Below are positions 7,256 to 15,773 of a stretch of DNA of 15,773 nucleotides, in pieces (position 1 is the first letter of the stretch; each line of letters opens with the position of its first letter). Source of the DNA: DATAFF01 sp044870245. Lineage in GTDB: Bacteria; Pseudomonadota; Alphaproteobacteria; Rhizobiales; Aestuariivirgaceae. The notes beneath the pieces are model-generated. The model saw nothing but the letters and a program-made list of their open reading frames with translations, searched no databases and had not been told where the DNA came from. The translations under genes and the position numbers were made by a program. Location of the stretch: assembly GCA_044870245.1 (NCBI GenBank), contig JBIOYR010000080.1, positions 1 to 15,773 of the forward strand. Reading direction: 5' to 3'.

Positions 7256-8404
7256 ATGTGGAAAATAGGTGGAGTTAAACCAAGGAATGCCGATTTGCCG
7301 ATCCCGCACGATCAGGCAGCTCTGGCGCAGCTGAAGCATCTGCTGAGGACGCCAGGCGGACTCAACACGGCGGAGGTTCTGCCTGCATATGATGAAATTC
7401 CGCAATATCCTGGGTTGTTTTCGGAAGATCTCTACGCCGATGTAAACGGTCCGGAGGCGGATAGTCTGTTTGATTCCGAAGGCAAGCGACCTCCCAAACC
7501 TGCGCCGGAGCCGATCCCGATTGTTCACTATCTGCAGGTCCCGAGAAAGCCGGAGACTCCGCCGGTGCCGTGCAACTCTGCGACGACACTGCCTTCGCAC
7601 GATGCGCATCCGTCCTCTGGGGCGTTGGCCACCGGCCAGGAGGCAGAGAGACGGATCAGAGAACGGCTGCTGCAGGACGGCTCCGGTGGCGCACCGCGAA
7701 CTTCGCAGAAGGCCCTTCCGCCACCCCGCCCCGACAAGCCGGTCAACAAATTCGCCGTCAATTGGGTCAGGGATTTGTTGAATGGGAAGGAAATGGCGAA
7801 GGTCGAAAGGCGCGATCTCGACCGAGCATCGGAGGAACTCAAGCAAATGAGGCTGGACCCTGCTGAAGTTCGTTTGGGCGAGGTCGGAAAACCCTACTTT
7901 TTCGTTCCGGCTGATTATTCCAAAATGGATTGCGAGGCGGCGATCGAAAAGGTCGAGGAATATGCCTTCTATGCGGAGTCCCTCAATGACAAGGACGCAT
8001 CAGCGAGAGCCCAAGGCCTGCTCCATTTCCTGAGGCAATGCATCGAGGATCTTTCGCGGCCCGCCCGGGTTCCGCGTTTCTGCCCTTTGAATGATACAGA
8101 TCTGGCCGAGGTAGAGATAAGAACAGAGATAGTCAGAAGAGAACTTGGTTTGGATCATAAAGTCACGGCAGAAGATCTGCGTGAATCCCAGAGGGAGCTC
8201 GTAAGGTTAGGATTCACCATATGGGGAACCGATGAAGGGGTGTTCTATAGGTTGCCCGATAAATATTCCGACTCGCTTGAGAACGTAATCGTTGCGCTTG
8301 AGAGGTATACACAGTTCGCCTGGGCGATAGACCGGAAGATCAACGTCACGAATGGCCTGATCCTCCTCGAGCACGTCAAGGCACGTGCCAAAGAAAATAT
8401 TTGA
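7256..8404 (+). CDS. Unknown 382-residue protein with a proline-rich linker
   Basis: I recognise no family. The ATG (MWKIGGVKPRNADLPIP) is preceded by an unusually strong purine run, AAGGGGGGAGAG, 5 bases upstream, which decides it over the ATG at 7214 (MGSARAR) and the more distant one at 7061. Residues 1-75 are mixed polar. Residues about 77-165 are rich in proline (KRPPKPAPEPIPIV, KPETPPVP, KALPPPRPDKP) and probably an extended linker. Residues 166-382 look like a folded, mostly helical domain, including DWVRD-like VNWVRDLLNG, VEEYAFYAESL, LLHFLRQCIEDL, VEIRTEIVRRELGL, LVRLGFTIWGTDEGVFYRLP and a closing helix. There is no signal peptide or membrane span. Bases are AT-rich (25 G+C in 8101-8160). 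It shares its promoter element with the genes at 3859 and 5787. Its architecture (flexible proline-rich part plus C-terminal domain) would suit a secreted or adaptor protein, but this is conjecture. Confidence 0.8.
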   Translation: MWKIGGVKPRNADLPIPHDQAALAQLKHLLRTPGGLNTAEVLPAYDEIPQYPGLFSEDLYADVNGPEADSLFDSEGKRPPKPAPEPIPIVHYLQVPRKPETPPVPCNSATTLPSHDAHPSSGALATGQEAERRIRERLLQDGSGGAPRTSQKALPPPRPDKPVNKFAVNWVRDLLNGKEMAKVERRDLDRASEELKQMRLDPAEVRLGEVGKPYFFVPADYSKMDCEAAIEKVEEYAFYAESLNDKDASARAQGLLHFLRQCIEDLSRPARVPRFCPLNDTDLAEVEIRTEIVRRELGLDHKVTAEDLRESQRELVRLGFTIWGTDEGVFYRLPDKYSDSLENVIVALERYTQFAWAIDRKINVTNGLILLEHVKARAKENI

Positions 8405-8440
8405 GACTGGAGGACGCCGTCGCGGGTCTGCTCAGCCCCC

Positions 8441-8469
8441 CTGACAGGGCGGCGGTCAGCGCCTATATT
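8441..8469 (+). promoter_or_regulatory. Sigma-70-like promoter of uvrB, abutting the start codon
   Basis: CTGACA (8441-8446) and TATATT (8464-8469) each match the consensus at five of six bases and are separated by 17 bases. Transcription would begin around 8476, within about two bases of the uvrB ATG at 8478, leaving no room for a ribosome binding site. No GTTC-N7-GTTC LexA box of the alphaproteobacterial type is seen here. Confidence 0.5.
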
Positions 8470-8477
8470 CCCGGCCG

Positions 8478-10837
<2,360 letters not shown>

Positions 10838-10838
<1 letters not shown>

Positions 10839-10899
10839 AGGCAGTCGGCAAATAGGCAGTAGCGAAGTGCACTGCCTAATGCCTATTGCCTACTGCCTT
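10838..10899. terminator. GGCA-repeat inverted repeat between uvrB and the L,D-transpeptidase gene, copy 1
   Basis: The left arm 10838-10858 (AAGGCAGTCGGCAAATAGGCA) starts on the last base of the uvrB stop codon. The right arm 10880-10899 is its near-exact reverse complement, giving a long stem with one mismatch and one bulged base. Each arm is built of short GGCA/TGCC units. It sits between two convergent genes and ends four bases from the minus-strand stop, so it can terminate both. The left core recurs at 12447-12465. Confidence 0.65.
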
Positions 10900-10903
10900 G
10901 CTT

Positions 10904-11737
10904 TCAATTGACGCCGTCGCCGGAGGGCACGCCGGCGGTCGGGAAATTCACCGCCTTGCTCGACAGCACGACGACACGCGTGCCGATCGGGCAGCGCAGA
11001 TAGAGCTCCGCGACGTCCTGGTTCAGCATGCGGATGCAGCCGGACGACATCGCCTTGCCGATCGAGGTCGGCTGGTTGGTGCCGTGGATGCGGAACAGCG
11101 TATCCTTGTTGTGATCGTCGAACAGATAAAGGGCGCGCGCTCCGAGCGGGTTCTCCGGGCCTCCCGGCATGCCATTGGCAAAGGGTCGAGCCATGGGGTC
11201 GCGCTCGACCATCTCCTTCGGCGGAAACCACCAGGGCCATTTGGACTTGCGGCCGATCTTGGCGCGGCCGGACCATTCGAAGCCTTCGCGTCCGACGCCG
11301 ACGCCATAGCGCACCGCGAGCCCTTGCTCGATCACGTGATAAAGATGGCGGTTGTCGGAATCGACGATGATCGTGCCGGGCCACTCGCCGCCGCGATACT
11401 CGACGATCTGCCGGCGGTATTGCGGTGGGATCATCCGCATGTTGATCGGCGGGATCGGATAGTCCGGCTCCATGCCGGGCGGCGGTGGGCCCGGCGGCTG
11501 GCCGGGCAGCGGCCGGGTGGTGCCGGTGTAATTCGGATCACTTGGGACGGCAGCGCCATGGCCCGGAACCGGCGGATAATCGGGGAACTGGTCGCCATTC
11601 AGCCAACGGCCGATCGCGGTCGGATCAAAGCTCTGAGCATGGACGATCTTCGGCAGCGCGCCCGCCGTCAGGAGCCCGGCCCCCGCCAGAAGCAGCCGGC
11701 GGCGGCTCAACAGATCGCGGCGCGTCGGCGTGGTCAT
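10904..11737 (-). CDS. Exported YkuD-type L,D-transpeptidase
   Basis: This predicted periplasmic enzyme forms 3-3 peptidoglycan crosslinks or attaches proteins to peptidoglycan. The ATG at 11737 is preceded by GGAGGGG at good spacing and gives MTTPTRRDLLSRRRLLLAGA. That is a twin-arginine-like signal (SRRRLLL) followed by a hydrophobic core and a VHA|Q cleavage site near residue 34. A proline-rich linker spans about 53-105 (GQPPGPPPPG). The catalytic domain (about 120-262) holds GTIIVDSDNRHLYHV, VGVGREGFEWSGRAKIG, ALYLFDDHNKDTLFRIHGTN with His218, and SSGCIRMLNQD with the nucleophile Cys234. The mature length of about 243 residues is normal. An upstream in-frame ATG at 11830 is rejected because it buries the signal peptide. 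It converges on uvrB and diverges from the csp gene at 12163. Confidence 0.93.
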   Translation of the reverse strand: MTTPTRRDLLSRRRLLLAGAGLLTAGALPKIVHAQSFDPTAIGRWLNGDQFPDYPPVPGHGAAVPSDPNYTGTTRPLPGQPPGPPPPGMEPDYPIPPINMRMIPPQYRRQIVEYRGGEWPGTIIVDSDNRHLYHVIEQGLAVRYGVGVGREGFEWSGRAKIGRKSKWPWWFPPKEMVERDPMARPFANGMPGGPENPLGARALYLFDDHNKDTLFRIHGTNQPTSIGKAMSSGCIRMLNQDVAELYLRCPIGTRVVVLSSKAVNFPTAGVPSGDGVN

Positions 11738-12162
11738 TGACGTCCCCTCCTCTACCCCGTCCAAGAACACCTCAGACATGGCGAAATCTCGGCAACCATT
11801 CGTAGTCGCTGAGGTAATCTTTCGCAGCATGTAAGCAGGCGATGGTTAAGGTCAAATTGAAATCGAGACAAAGAGTTCCGTCGCCCCAAGGTTGCAAGAA
11901 CTCTGCCGTCACGGCATATGCTGAAACTTAAGGATGTCCAGCATCGACGAGAAGCTTGCAAAGGGACACGGACCGTCGCATATCTCATGCCGCCGGCATG
12001 CCCCGTGGTGGGGTGTGGCTTCGGAACATGCGGCTGAGATTCCCGGGCCTCAAGAAGCCCGGTACCTTTCCCGACGTTCGACGCGGCAGGCCCTGAGCGC
12101 GTGCAGGGCGTGCGGACTGGCTAAACTCACTGACACGCGGCCAGCGGGAAAGGATACCTTTC
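11738..12162 (+). promoter_or_regulatory. 425-bp intergenic region: candidate csp promoter and long structured leader
   Basis: No convincing gene lies here. TTGCAA (11892-11897), a 17-base spacer and CATATG (11915-11920) form a weak sigma-70-like promoter that would give a leader of about 236 bases before the csp ATG at 12163. The leader holds several hairpins: CATGCC-GCC-GGCATG at 11986-12000, CCCC-GTGGT-GGGG near 12001-12013, and CCGGGC...GCCCGG at 12043-12062. The last is GAAAGG-ATA-CCTTTC at 12148-12162, which hides the Shine-Dalgarno bases next to the ATG. Long structured leaders are known for E. coli cspA. The part before 11890 carries the ldt upstream region. Confidence 0.5.
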
Positions 12163-12378
12163 ATGGCGCAACAGAAGGGCACCATCAAGTTCTTCAACAC
12201 CACCAAGGGCTATGGCTTCATCACGCCCGAAGGCGGCTCGAAGGACGTCTTCGTTCACATTACGGCGCTCGAGCGATCGGGCATCCGTGAGGTGCGCGAG
12301 GGGACCACGGTTTTCTTCGATGTCGAGGACGATCGCCGCGGACGCGGCCAGCAGGCAACCAACATCAAGCTTGCTTGA
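12163..12378 (+). CDS. CspA-family cold shock-domain protein (first copy)
   Basis: This 71-residue single cold-shock-domain protein is a five-stranded OB fold that binds single-stranded RNA and DNA and acts as an RNA chaperone. It begins MAQQKGTIKFFNTTKGYGFI with RNP1 (KGYGFI), then KDVFVHI (RNP2) and the closing strand GQQATNIKLA. Length and motifs are those of CspA proteins. The ribosome binding site is GGGAAAGGA (12146-12154), which can be masked by local pairing. It is a paralogue of the gene at 14144. The presence of a csp fold does not prove cold induction: many alphaproteobacterial copies are constitutive or growth-phase controlled. Confidence 0.96.
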   Translation: MAQQKGTIKFFNTTKGYGFITPEGGSKDVFVHITALERSGIREVREGTTVFFDVEDDRRGRGQQATNIKLA

Positions 12379-12410
12379 GTTCCGACACAAACCGATCCCA
12401 ATTGATGCCG

Positions 12411-12445
12411 CCGCCGCCTGGGCAGCCGGGTGGCGGTATTTGTTA
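12411..12445 (+). terminator. Rho-independent-type terminator of the first csp gene
   Basis: CCGCC(G)CC at 12411-12418 can pair with GG(GT)GGCGG ending at 12436, followed by TATTTGTTAT, a T-rich run. It lies 33 bases after the csp stop. The stem is imperfect, so confidence is moderate. Confidence 0.5.
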
Positions 12446-12446
12446 T

Positions 12447-12501
12447 GGCAGTAGGCAAATAGGCACCAGGCAGTCATCAGGCACTCGCTGCCTGCTGCCT
12501 A
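12447..12501. repeat. GGCA-repeat between csp and gloC, copy 2
   Basis: GGCAGTAGGCAAATAGGCA (12447-12465) matches 18 of 19 bases of the left core of the element after uvrB (10840-10858). It is followed by more GGCA units and by an opposing arm, GCTGCCTGCTGCCTA (12487-12501), whose last bases form the stop codon of the minus-strand hydrolase. Like copy 1 it lies between convergent genes and can fold into a stem, so it probably serves as a two-way terminator belonging to a dispersed repeat family. Confidence 0.65.
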
Positions 12502-13146
12502 CACGAGGAAGGGATTGGACCGCCGCTCCTCGCCGACGGTCGAGCCGGGGCCGTGGCCGCACAGGAAGGTGAATTGATCGCCGAGCGGCAGGATCTTGGT
12601 CCTGATCGAGCGGATCAGGTCGTCATGGCTGCCGCGCGGCAGATCGGTGCGGCCGACCGAGCCGCGGAACAGCACATCGCCGAACAGCCCGAAATTCAGC
12701 CCGCGATTGACGAAGACGATGTGGCCGGGAGTGTGCCCCGGGCAGTGCAGGACCTCGAAGGTCCGGTCGCCGATCTCGACGGCATCGCCCTCGACCAGCC
12801 AGCGGTCCGGCTCGACAATGCGGGCAGGAATGCCGTATTGCGCCCCGCTCTCCGGCAGGCGGGCGAGCAGCCATTCATCATCGCGATGCGGGCCGACGAT
12901 CTCGACGCCGGTGCGCTCGGCAAGCTCGGCGGCGCCACCGGCATGGTCGATATGGCCATGGGTGAGCAGGATGCGATCGAGCGTGATCTCCAGCTCGGCC
13001 AGGCCGCGCAGGATATTGTCGACATCGCCGCCGGGGTCGACGACGACGCCATGCATGGTATTGGGCGACCACAGCAGCGCGCAATTCTGCTGGAAAGGAG
13101 TGACCGGCAGGATCGCCGCCTGAAGCGGCAAGGTCGGTTCGCTCAT
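12499..13146 (-). CDS. gloC: GloC/YcbL-type metallo-beta-lactamase-fold hydrolase (glyoxalase II-like)
   Basis: This predicted cytoplasmic hydrolase probably splits S-lactoylglutathione or similar thioesters in methylglyoxal detoxification, by likeness to E. coli YcbL (GloC). The 215 residues carry the full metal site: LTHGHIDHAGG (His63, His65, Asp67, His68), CPGHTPGH with His138, FGDVLF with Asp157, and LCGHGPGSTVG with His198. Other hallmarks are PVTPFQQNC near the start, VDPGGD at 36-41, VGRTDLPRG and the NPFL ending, all typical of this short type rather than the longer GloB. The stop codon falls inside the GGCA repeat. It lies 28 bases downstream of the DUF922 gene on the same strand, so the two are likely co-transcribed. 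Substrate is inferred from family. Confidence 0.9.
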   Translation of the reverse strand: MSEPTLPLQAAILPVTPFQQNCALLWSPNTMHGVVVDPGGDVDNILRGLAELEITLDRILLTHGHIDHAGGAAELAERTGVEIVGPHRDDEWLLARLPESGAQYGIPARIVEPDRWLVEGDAVEIGDRTFEVLHCPGHTPGHIVFVNRGLNFGLFGDVLFRGSVGRTDLPRGSHDDLIRSIRTKILPLGDQFTFLCGHGPGSTVGEERRSNPFLV

Positions 13147-13174
13147 GGCGACGCGTCCTGGCCGGCCGCCCTTG

Positions 13175-13840
13175 TCACCGTGCGCGCGTCCTGATCGCCT
13201 TGGCCGCCCTGACCCGCGACCCGCCGGTGGTCAGCCGCGCCGGCGCGGCATTGGCGGCAACGATGAAGGGCTGGCGCATCAACGGGTGGCGCTGGGCGGC
13301 ATCGAAGGCATCGTGCTTCTTGGCGCATTGCCGCCACATCTGATTGAGGATGCCGGTGGCCATGGCCTGGGCAGCCTCGCAGCTCCTGGCATTGATCGCG
13401 CGGACCGCCTGCTCGACATTGGCGGCACAAGCGATCCAGATGTCGCGATGGACCCCTTCATGGCGCCGAACAAAGCTCTCGAAGCCCTGCCAGCGGCTGC
13501 GCACCGCCGGGGACAAGGCGACGCCGGGGCGCAATTTTGGCAGCCGCATGGTGAAGTCGAGCTTCATCCGGTAATTCTGGATCCGGCAGCCGGAGGGACC
13601 GGCGACCAATGAGCCATCCTGGCCGCCGGCGACCTCGGTGGCGGCATAGGCCTTGTCGCCATTGACGGTCGGCCCGCGCTGGACCATCGACTGGTGGAGC
13701 GCCGAGGCACTGATCCCGGACACCATGAAATACTGGTACCGGGTCCTGACTACAGGCTTGGAAAAGGCCGCCTCCGGCGCAATTGCAAGGGCGACCACCG
13801 CGCTGGCTAAGAACCAGCAGACGACACTGCGGCTGAACAT
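13175..13840 (-). CDS. Exported DUF922-family putative zinc protease
   Basis: The 221-residue protein starts MFSRSVVCWFLASAVVALAI, a Sec signal peptide likely cut near residue 27. The ATG at 13840 has GGGAGAG 5 bases upstream and is preferred over the ATG at 13993, which would bury the signal. The mature part has the DUF922 pattern: YFMVSGISASALHQSM, RGPTVNGDKAYAATEV, LDFTMRLPKL, then FVRRHEGVHRDIW with an HExxH site (His127, Glu128, His131). FDAAQRHP near 179-186 stands where the family often has YDxxTxHG, so His185 may be the third ligand. Family proteins are annotated as predicted secreted zinc proteases, but I know of no defined substrate. It is the upstream partner of gloC and diverges from the second csp gene. 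Confidence 0.8.
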   Translation of the reverse strand: MFSRSVVCWFLASAVVALAIAPEAAFSKPVVRTRYQYFMVSGISASALHQSMVQRGPTVNGDKAYAATEVAGGQDGSLVAGPSGCRIQNYRMKLDFTMRLPKLRPGVALSPAVRSRWQGFESFVRRHEGVHRDIWIACAANVEQAVRAINARSCEAAQAMATGILNQMWRQCAKKHDAFDAAQRHPLMRQPFIVAANAAPARLTTGGSRVRAAKAIRTRAR

Positions 13841-14143
13841 GCGTGCTCTCCCGACTTTCCCGACGCTAGCATTACCCAAGCAGAGGCGCGGTTTCAATCC
13901 TCGGCACGAAAACTTCACTTGTCGGCCGTCCCACCCTCCCTCATAAAGGCTATTGATGCGGCGGCAACCATCAGGAGCGGTCGCAAAGGGCAAAGCTTGT
14001 GCCTACGGTTATGATTGCTTTCGGCGCAAAGGGCGCACCGTTGCTTGACTTTCCGGCGCAGGAGCTTGCTCCACCGGGCCGTTCGGCGTGAGGACACGAG
14101 CGGCCGGAGCTTAACGTGAAGGGAACGAGGGAGTGACTTTTCC
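13841..14143. other. 303-bp divergent intergenic region (DUF922 / second csp)
   Basis: No gene is apparent. It contains a 10-bp direct repeat, CGCAAAGGGC, at 13982-13991 and 14025-14034. A small hairpin, GGAG-CTTG-CTCC, lies near 14061-14072, and GAGGGAG (14127-14133) is the csp ribosome binding site. TTGACT at 14045-14050 resembles a -35, but nothing like a -10 lies 16-18 bases after it. Confidence 0.4.
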
Positions 14144-14362
14144 ATGAACCAGCGCCAGAGAGGTACTGTGAAGTTCTTCAATCAGGCGAAGGGCTATGGT
14201 TTCATCTCGCCGGAGGGCGGCGGCAAGGACATTTTCGTGCACATCACCGCCGTGCAGCGCTCCGGGCTGCCGGATCTCAGCGAGGGCATGAAGCTGTCCT
14301 ATGCGATCCAGCCGGACAGGCATGGCCGCGGGCCGCAGGCCGTCGATTTGCAACTCGTTTGA
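14144..14362 (+). CDS. CspA-family cold shock-domain protein (second copy)
   Basis: This is a 72-residue cold-shock-domain protein beginning MNQRQRGTVKFFNQAKGYGF, with RNP1 KGYGFI and RNP2 KDIFVHI and the same fold and length as the copy at 12163. It likely binds single-stranded nucleic acid as an RNA chaperone. Differences from the first copy lie mostly in the C-terminal half (SEGMKLSYAIQPDRHGRGPQAVDLQLV), so this is an old duplication rather than a recent one. GAGGGAG lies 10 bases before the ATG. It is followed after 40 bases by the small Cys-rich gene on the same strand. Confidence 0.95.
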   Translation: MNQRQRGTVKFFNQAKGYGFISPEGGGKDIFVHITAVQRSGLPDLSEGMKLSYAIQPDRHGRGPQAVDLQLV

Positions 14363-14402
14363 TTTCCAGGCTAATATTTCGATCAATGGGATAGACCCTG
14401 GC

Positions 14403-14693
14403 ATATGGCGGCTGTTGGTTCTGGCCGGTGCGCTTTCGGCCTGCTTGCCCATTGGCGCGAGTGCCGGACCCGGCCCGGGGTGCAAGTGCCGCAATGCGGG
14501 CCTGAGCTACGATCTCGGCGAGGTGGTCTGTGTCCGCGGCCAGCTGGCCCGGTGCGAGATGTTCCTCAACAACACCTCATGGAAGATCATCGCCGAAACC
14601 TGTCCGGAGACCCGGGCGCCCTTGCCGCCGGGAACGCGCCCTCGGGCTCAGCTCGCCGCATGCTGGAAATCGCCGTCGCCGCGCGGCAGCTGA
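14403..14693 (+). CDS. Small Cys-rich exported protein, start codon uncertain (ATA where ATG is expected)
   Basis: The frame encodes WRLLVLAGALSACLPIGASA, a signal-peptide-like segment, then a compact region beginning GPGPGCKCRNAGLSYDLGEV and containing ARCEMFLNNTSWK and ETCPE. It resembles small conserved hypothetical proteins of Hyphomicrobiales with a C-x-C start and further cysteines. No ATG precedes the signal segment in frame except one at 14301, inside the csp gene. The codon just before Trp is ATA (14403-14405), with GGGA 11 bases upstream. Translation may use ATA or the TTG at 14415, or the start has been lost. LSAC could be a lipobox and ASA|G a signal peptidase I site. The end overlaps the RNase T2 start by 34 bases, suggesting coupled expression. 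Function is unknown; extracytoplasmic location is inferred. Confidence 0.6.
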   Translation: MWRLLVLAGALSACLPIGASAGPGPGCKCRNAGLSYDLGEVVCVRGQLARCEMFLNNTSWKIIAETCPETRAPLPPGTRPRAQLAACWKSPSPRGS

Positions 14694-15367
14694 GGCAGGG
14701 GCGGCGACTTCTTCTTGCCGCCGTCATCGCCGCTCTCGCGCTCAATGCCGGCGGCGACAGCGCCGCGGCCCGCGAGCCGCTGGCCGGTCGGTTCGACTAT
14801 TATGCGATGGCGCTGTCATGGTCGCCGACCTATTGCGCGAGCGAGGCCGGACAGGGTGATGCCGAGCAATGCGGCCGCGGCCGGCGCTACGCCTTCGTGC
14901 TGCACGGCCTGTGGCCGCAATGGCAGCGCGGGTGGCCCCAATACTGCGCCACCCGCCATCCCTCCTGGCTCGCCGAGCCGGTCGTGCGCCAGATGCTCGA
15001 CATCATGCCCTCGCGCCGGCTCGTCATCGCTCAGTGGAAAAAGCACGGCACCTGCTCGGGGCTCGATCAGCAGCCCTATTTCGAGCTGTCGCGCAGCCTC
15101 TATTCCAAGGTCAAGGTCCCGGACCGCTATCGCTCGCCGGACCAGCCGATCAGCGTGGCGCCGAGCGAGATGATCGAGGATTTCATCAAGGCCAATCCCG
15201 GGCTCGAGCCGGCGATGGTCTCGATCTCCTGCGGCAACCGGCGCGACCGCGGGCGCCTTCAGGAGCTCAGGATCTGCTTCGACCGCGGCGGCGCCTTCGC
15301 CGCCTGCGGACCCAATGAGGCACGGCAATGCCGGGCCCAAGAGCTTGTCCTCCCGCCAATCCGGTGA
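14660..15367 (+). CDS. Exported ribonuclease T2-family protein with altered CAS II motif
   Basis: RNase T2 enzymes are periplasmic or secreted endoribonucleases that cut single-stranded RNA through 2',3'-cyclic phosphates. The chosen ATG gives MLEIAVAARQLRQGRRLLLA, a signal peptide with a basic start and hydrophobic core (about 17-30) and likely cleavage after AAA near residue 37. The mature domain opens FDYYAMALSWSPTYC. CAS I is LHGLWPQ (His82). CAS II reads AQWKKHGTCSG (His129), where the usual form is HEWxKHGTC, so the catalytic His-Glu pair is Ala124-Gln125. The C-terminal part holds SISCGN, ELRICFD and a Cys-rich end. The 235-residue length is normal. It overlaps the small Cys-rich gene by 34 bases and ends 5 bases before the amidotransferase gene, so all three are probably one operon. 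Family is certain; full activity is in doubt. Confidence 0.92.
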   Translation: MLEIAVAARQLRQGRRLLLAAVIAALALNAGGDSAAAREPLAGRFDYYAMALSWSPTYCASEAGQGDAEQCGRGRRYAFVLHGLWPQWQRGWPQYCATRHPSWLAEPVVRQMLDIMPSRRLVIAQWKKHGTCSGLDQQPYFELSRSLYSKVKVPDRYRSPDQPISVAPSEMIEDFIKANPGLEPAMVSISCGNRRDRGRLQELRICFDRGGAFAACGPNEARQCRAQELVLPPIR

Positions 15368-15372
15368 TCGCC

Positions 15373-15773
15373 ATGAGCCGACGCGCCCTCGTGTTCCAGC
15401 ATTTCAACGACGACACGCCGGGGCGGATCGGCGCGCTGCTCGAGGCGATGGACATTCGCTGCGATATCGTCGCGCTGCATCGCGGCGGAGAAATTCCGTC
15501 GCTTGAACCCTATGATTTGATGCTGGTGCTGGGCGGCACCCAGCAGGCCTGGCAGGAGGAGGAGTTCCCCTGGCTGCGCGCGGAGAAGCAGGCGATCCGC
15601 GAATGGGTCAGCGACAGGGCGAGGCCCTATTTCGGCATCTGCTTCGGCCATCAGCTGCTGGCGTCGGCGCTCGGCGGAGAGGTCGGCTATGCAGCGGCGC
15701 CGGAGATCGGGGTGACGACGATCGAGATCGCCGGCGAGGGCGATGCCCATCCTTTCTTCGCGGGTCTCGGCGG
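15373..15773 (+). CDS. Class I glutamine amidotransferase-like protein, N-terminal part (cut at window edge)
   Basis: The reading MSRRALVFQHFNDDTPGRIG continues through LMLVLGGTQQAW and PYFGICFGHQLLASALGGEV. This is the flavodoxin-like fold of class I glutamine amidotransferases, with Cys90 at the nucleophile elbow (GICFGHQ). The catalytic His and Glu would lie beyond the right edge. About 133 residues are visible of a probable 230-250. Stand-alone proteins of this kind resemble GuaA-like amidotransferase or gamma-glutamyl hydrolase types; the substrate is not predictable. The ATG is 5 bases after the RNase T2 stop. A GTG at 15364, overlapping that stop, is in frame and would add three residues. 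Confidence 0.88.
   Translation, partial: MSRRALVFQHFNDDTPGRIGALLEAMDIRCDIVALHRGGEIPSLEPYDLMLVLGGTQQAWQEEEFPWLRAEKQAIREWVSDRARPYFGICFGHQLLASALGGEVGYAAAPEIGVTTIEIAGEGDAHPFFAGLG

Noticed and set aside
11934..12290. Open frame of 118 codons starting MSSIDEKLAK upstream of the first csp gene
   Set aside because: It runs into csp in another frame, lacks a properly spaced ribosome binding site, and overlaps the structured leader.

Overview
The window is high-GC chromosomal DNA from an alphaproteobacterium, most likely of the order Hyphomicrobiales. The reasons are compositional and familial: strong G/C third positions, a UvrB with the N-terminal extension usual in this group, paired CspA-type genes, and a neighbourhood of YkuD, DUF922 and RNase T2 genes. 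I cannot name a genus. No rRNA, tRNA, CRISPR array, transposase or integrase is visible.

Left arm (1-3773, minus strand): rlmJ (23S rRNA m6A2030 methyltransferase) overlaps by 4 bases a 4Fe-4S uracil-C5 RNA methyltransferase of the RlmC/RlmD/TrmA group. The 5' half of carB (carbamoyl-phosphate synthase large subunit) follows and runs off the left edge. This is a housekeeping block for rRNA modification and pyrimidine/arginine precursors.

Accessory block (about 3774-8404): three plus-strand genes encode soluble proteins of 611, 170 and 382 residues that I cannot assign to any family. They are visibly poorer in G+C than the flanks. Each is preceded by nearly the same 16-bp palindrome, TGTGNNGAACGGCACA, and in all three a TAA(G/A) element starts exactly 22 bases after the palindrome. 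That geometry matches a class II CRP/FNR-type promoter with the activator centred near -41.5. The genes therefore look like one regulon of unknown function. This is the most novel part of the window. A minus-strand DUF1097 membrane-protein gene sits inside the block and is separated from the 170-residue gene by a perfect 11-bp hairpin.

Right arm (8478-15773): uvrB (nucleotide excision repair) has a promoter so close to its ATG that the mRNA may be leaderless. After it come a Tat-type YkuD L,D-transpeptidase (minus), a CspA-family gene with a long structured leader that can pair with its own Shine-Dalgarno sequence (plus), a GloC/YcbL-type metallo-beta-lactamase-fold hydrolase and a secreted DUF922 HExxH protein (both minus, one operon), and a second CspA-family gene (plus). 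Last is a plus-strand cluster of a small Cys-rich exported protein, an RNase T2 whose CAS II motif lacks the usual His-Glu pair, and a class I glutamine amidotransferase cut by the right edge. Two copies of a GGCA-rich repeat (GGCAGTNGGCAAATAGGCA) lie between convergent gene pairs and probably act as two-way terminators.
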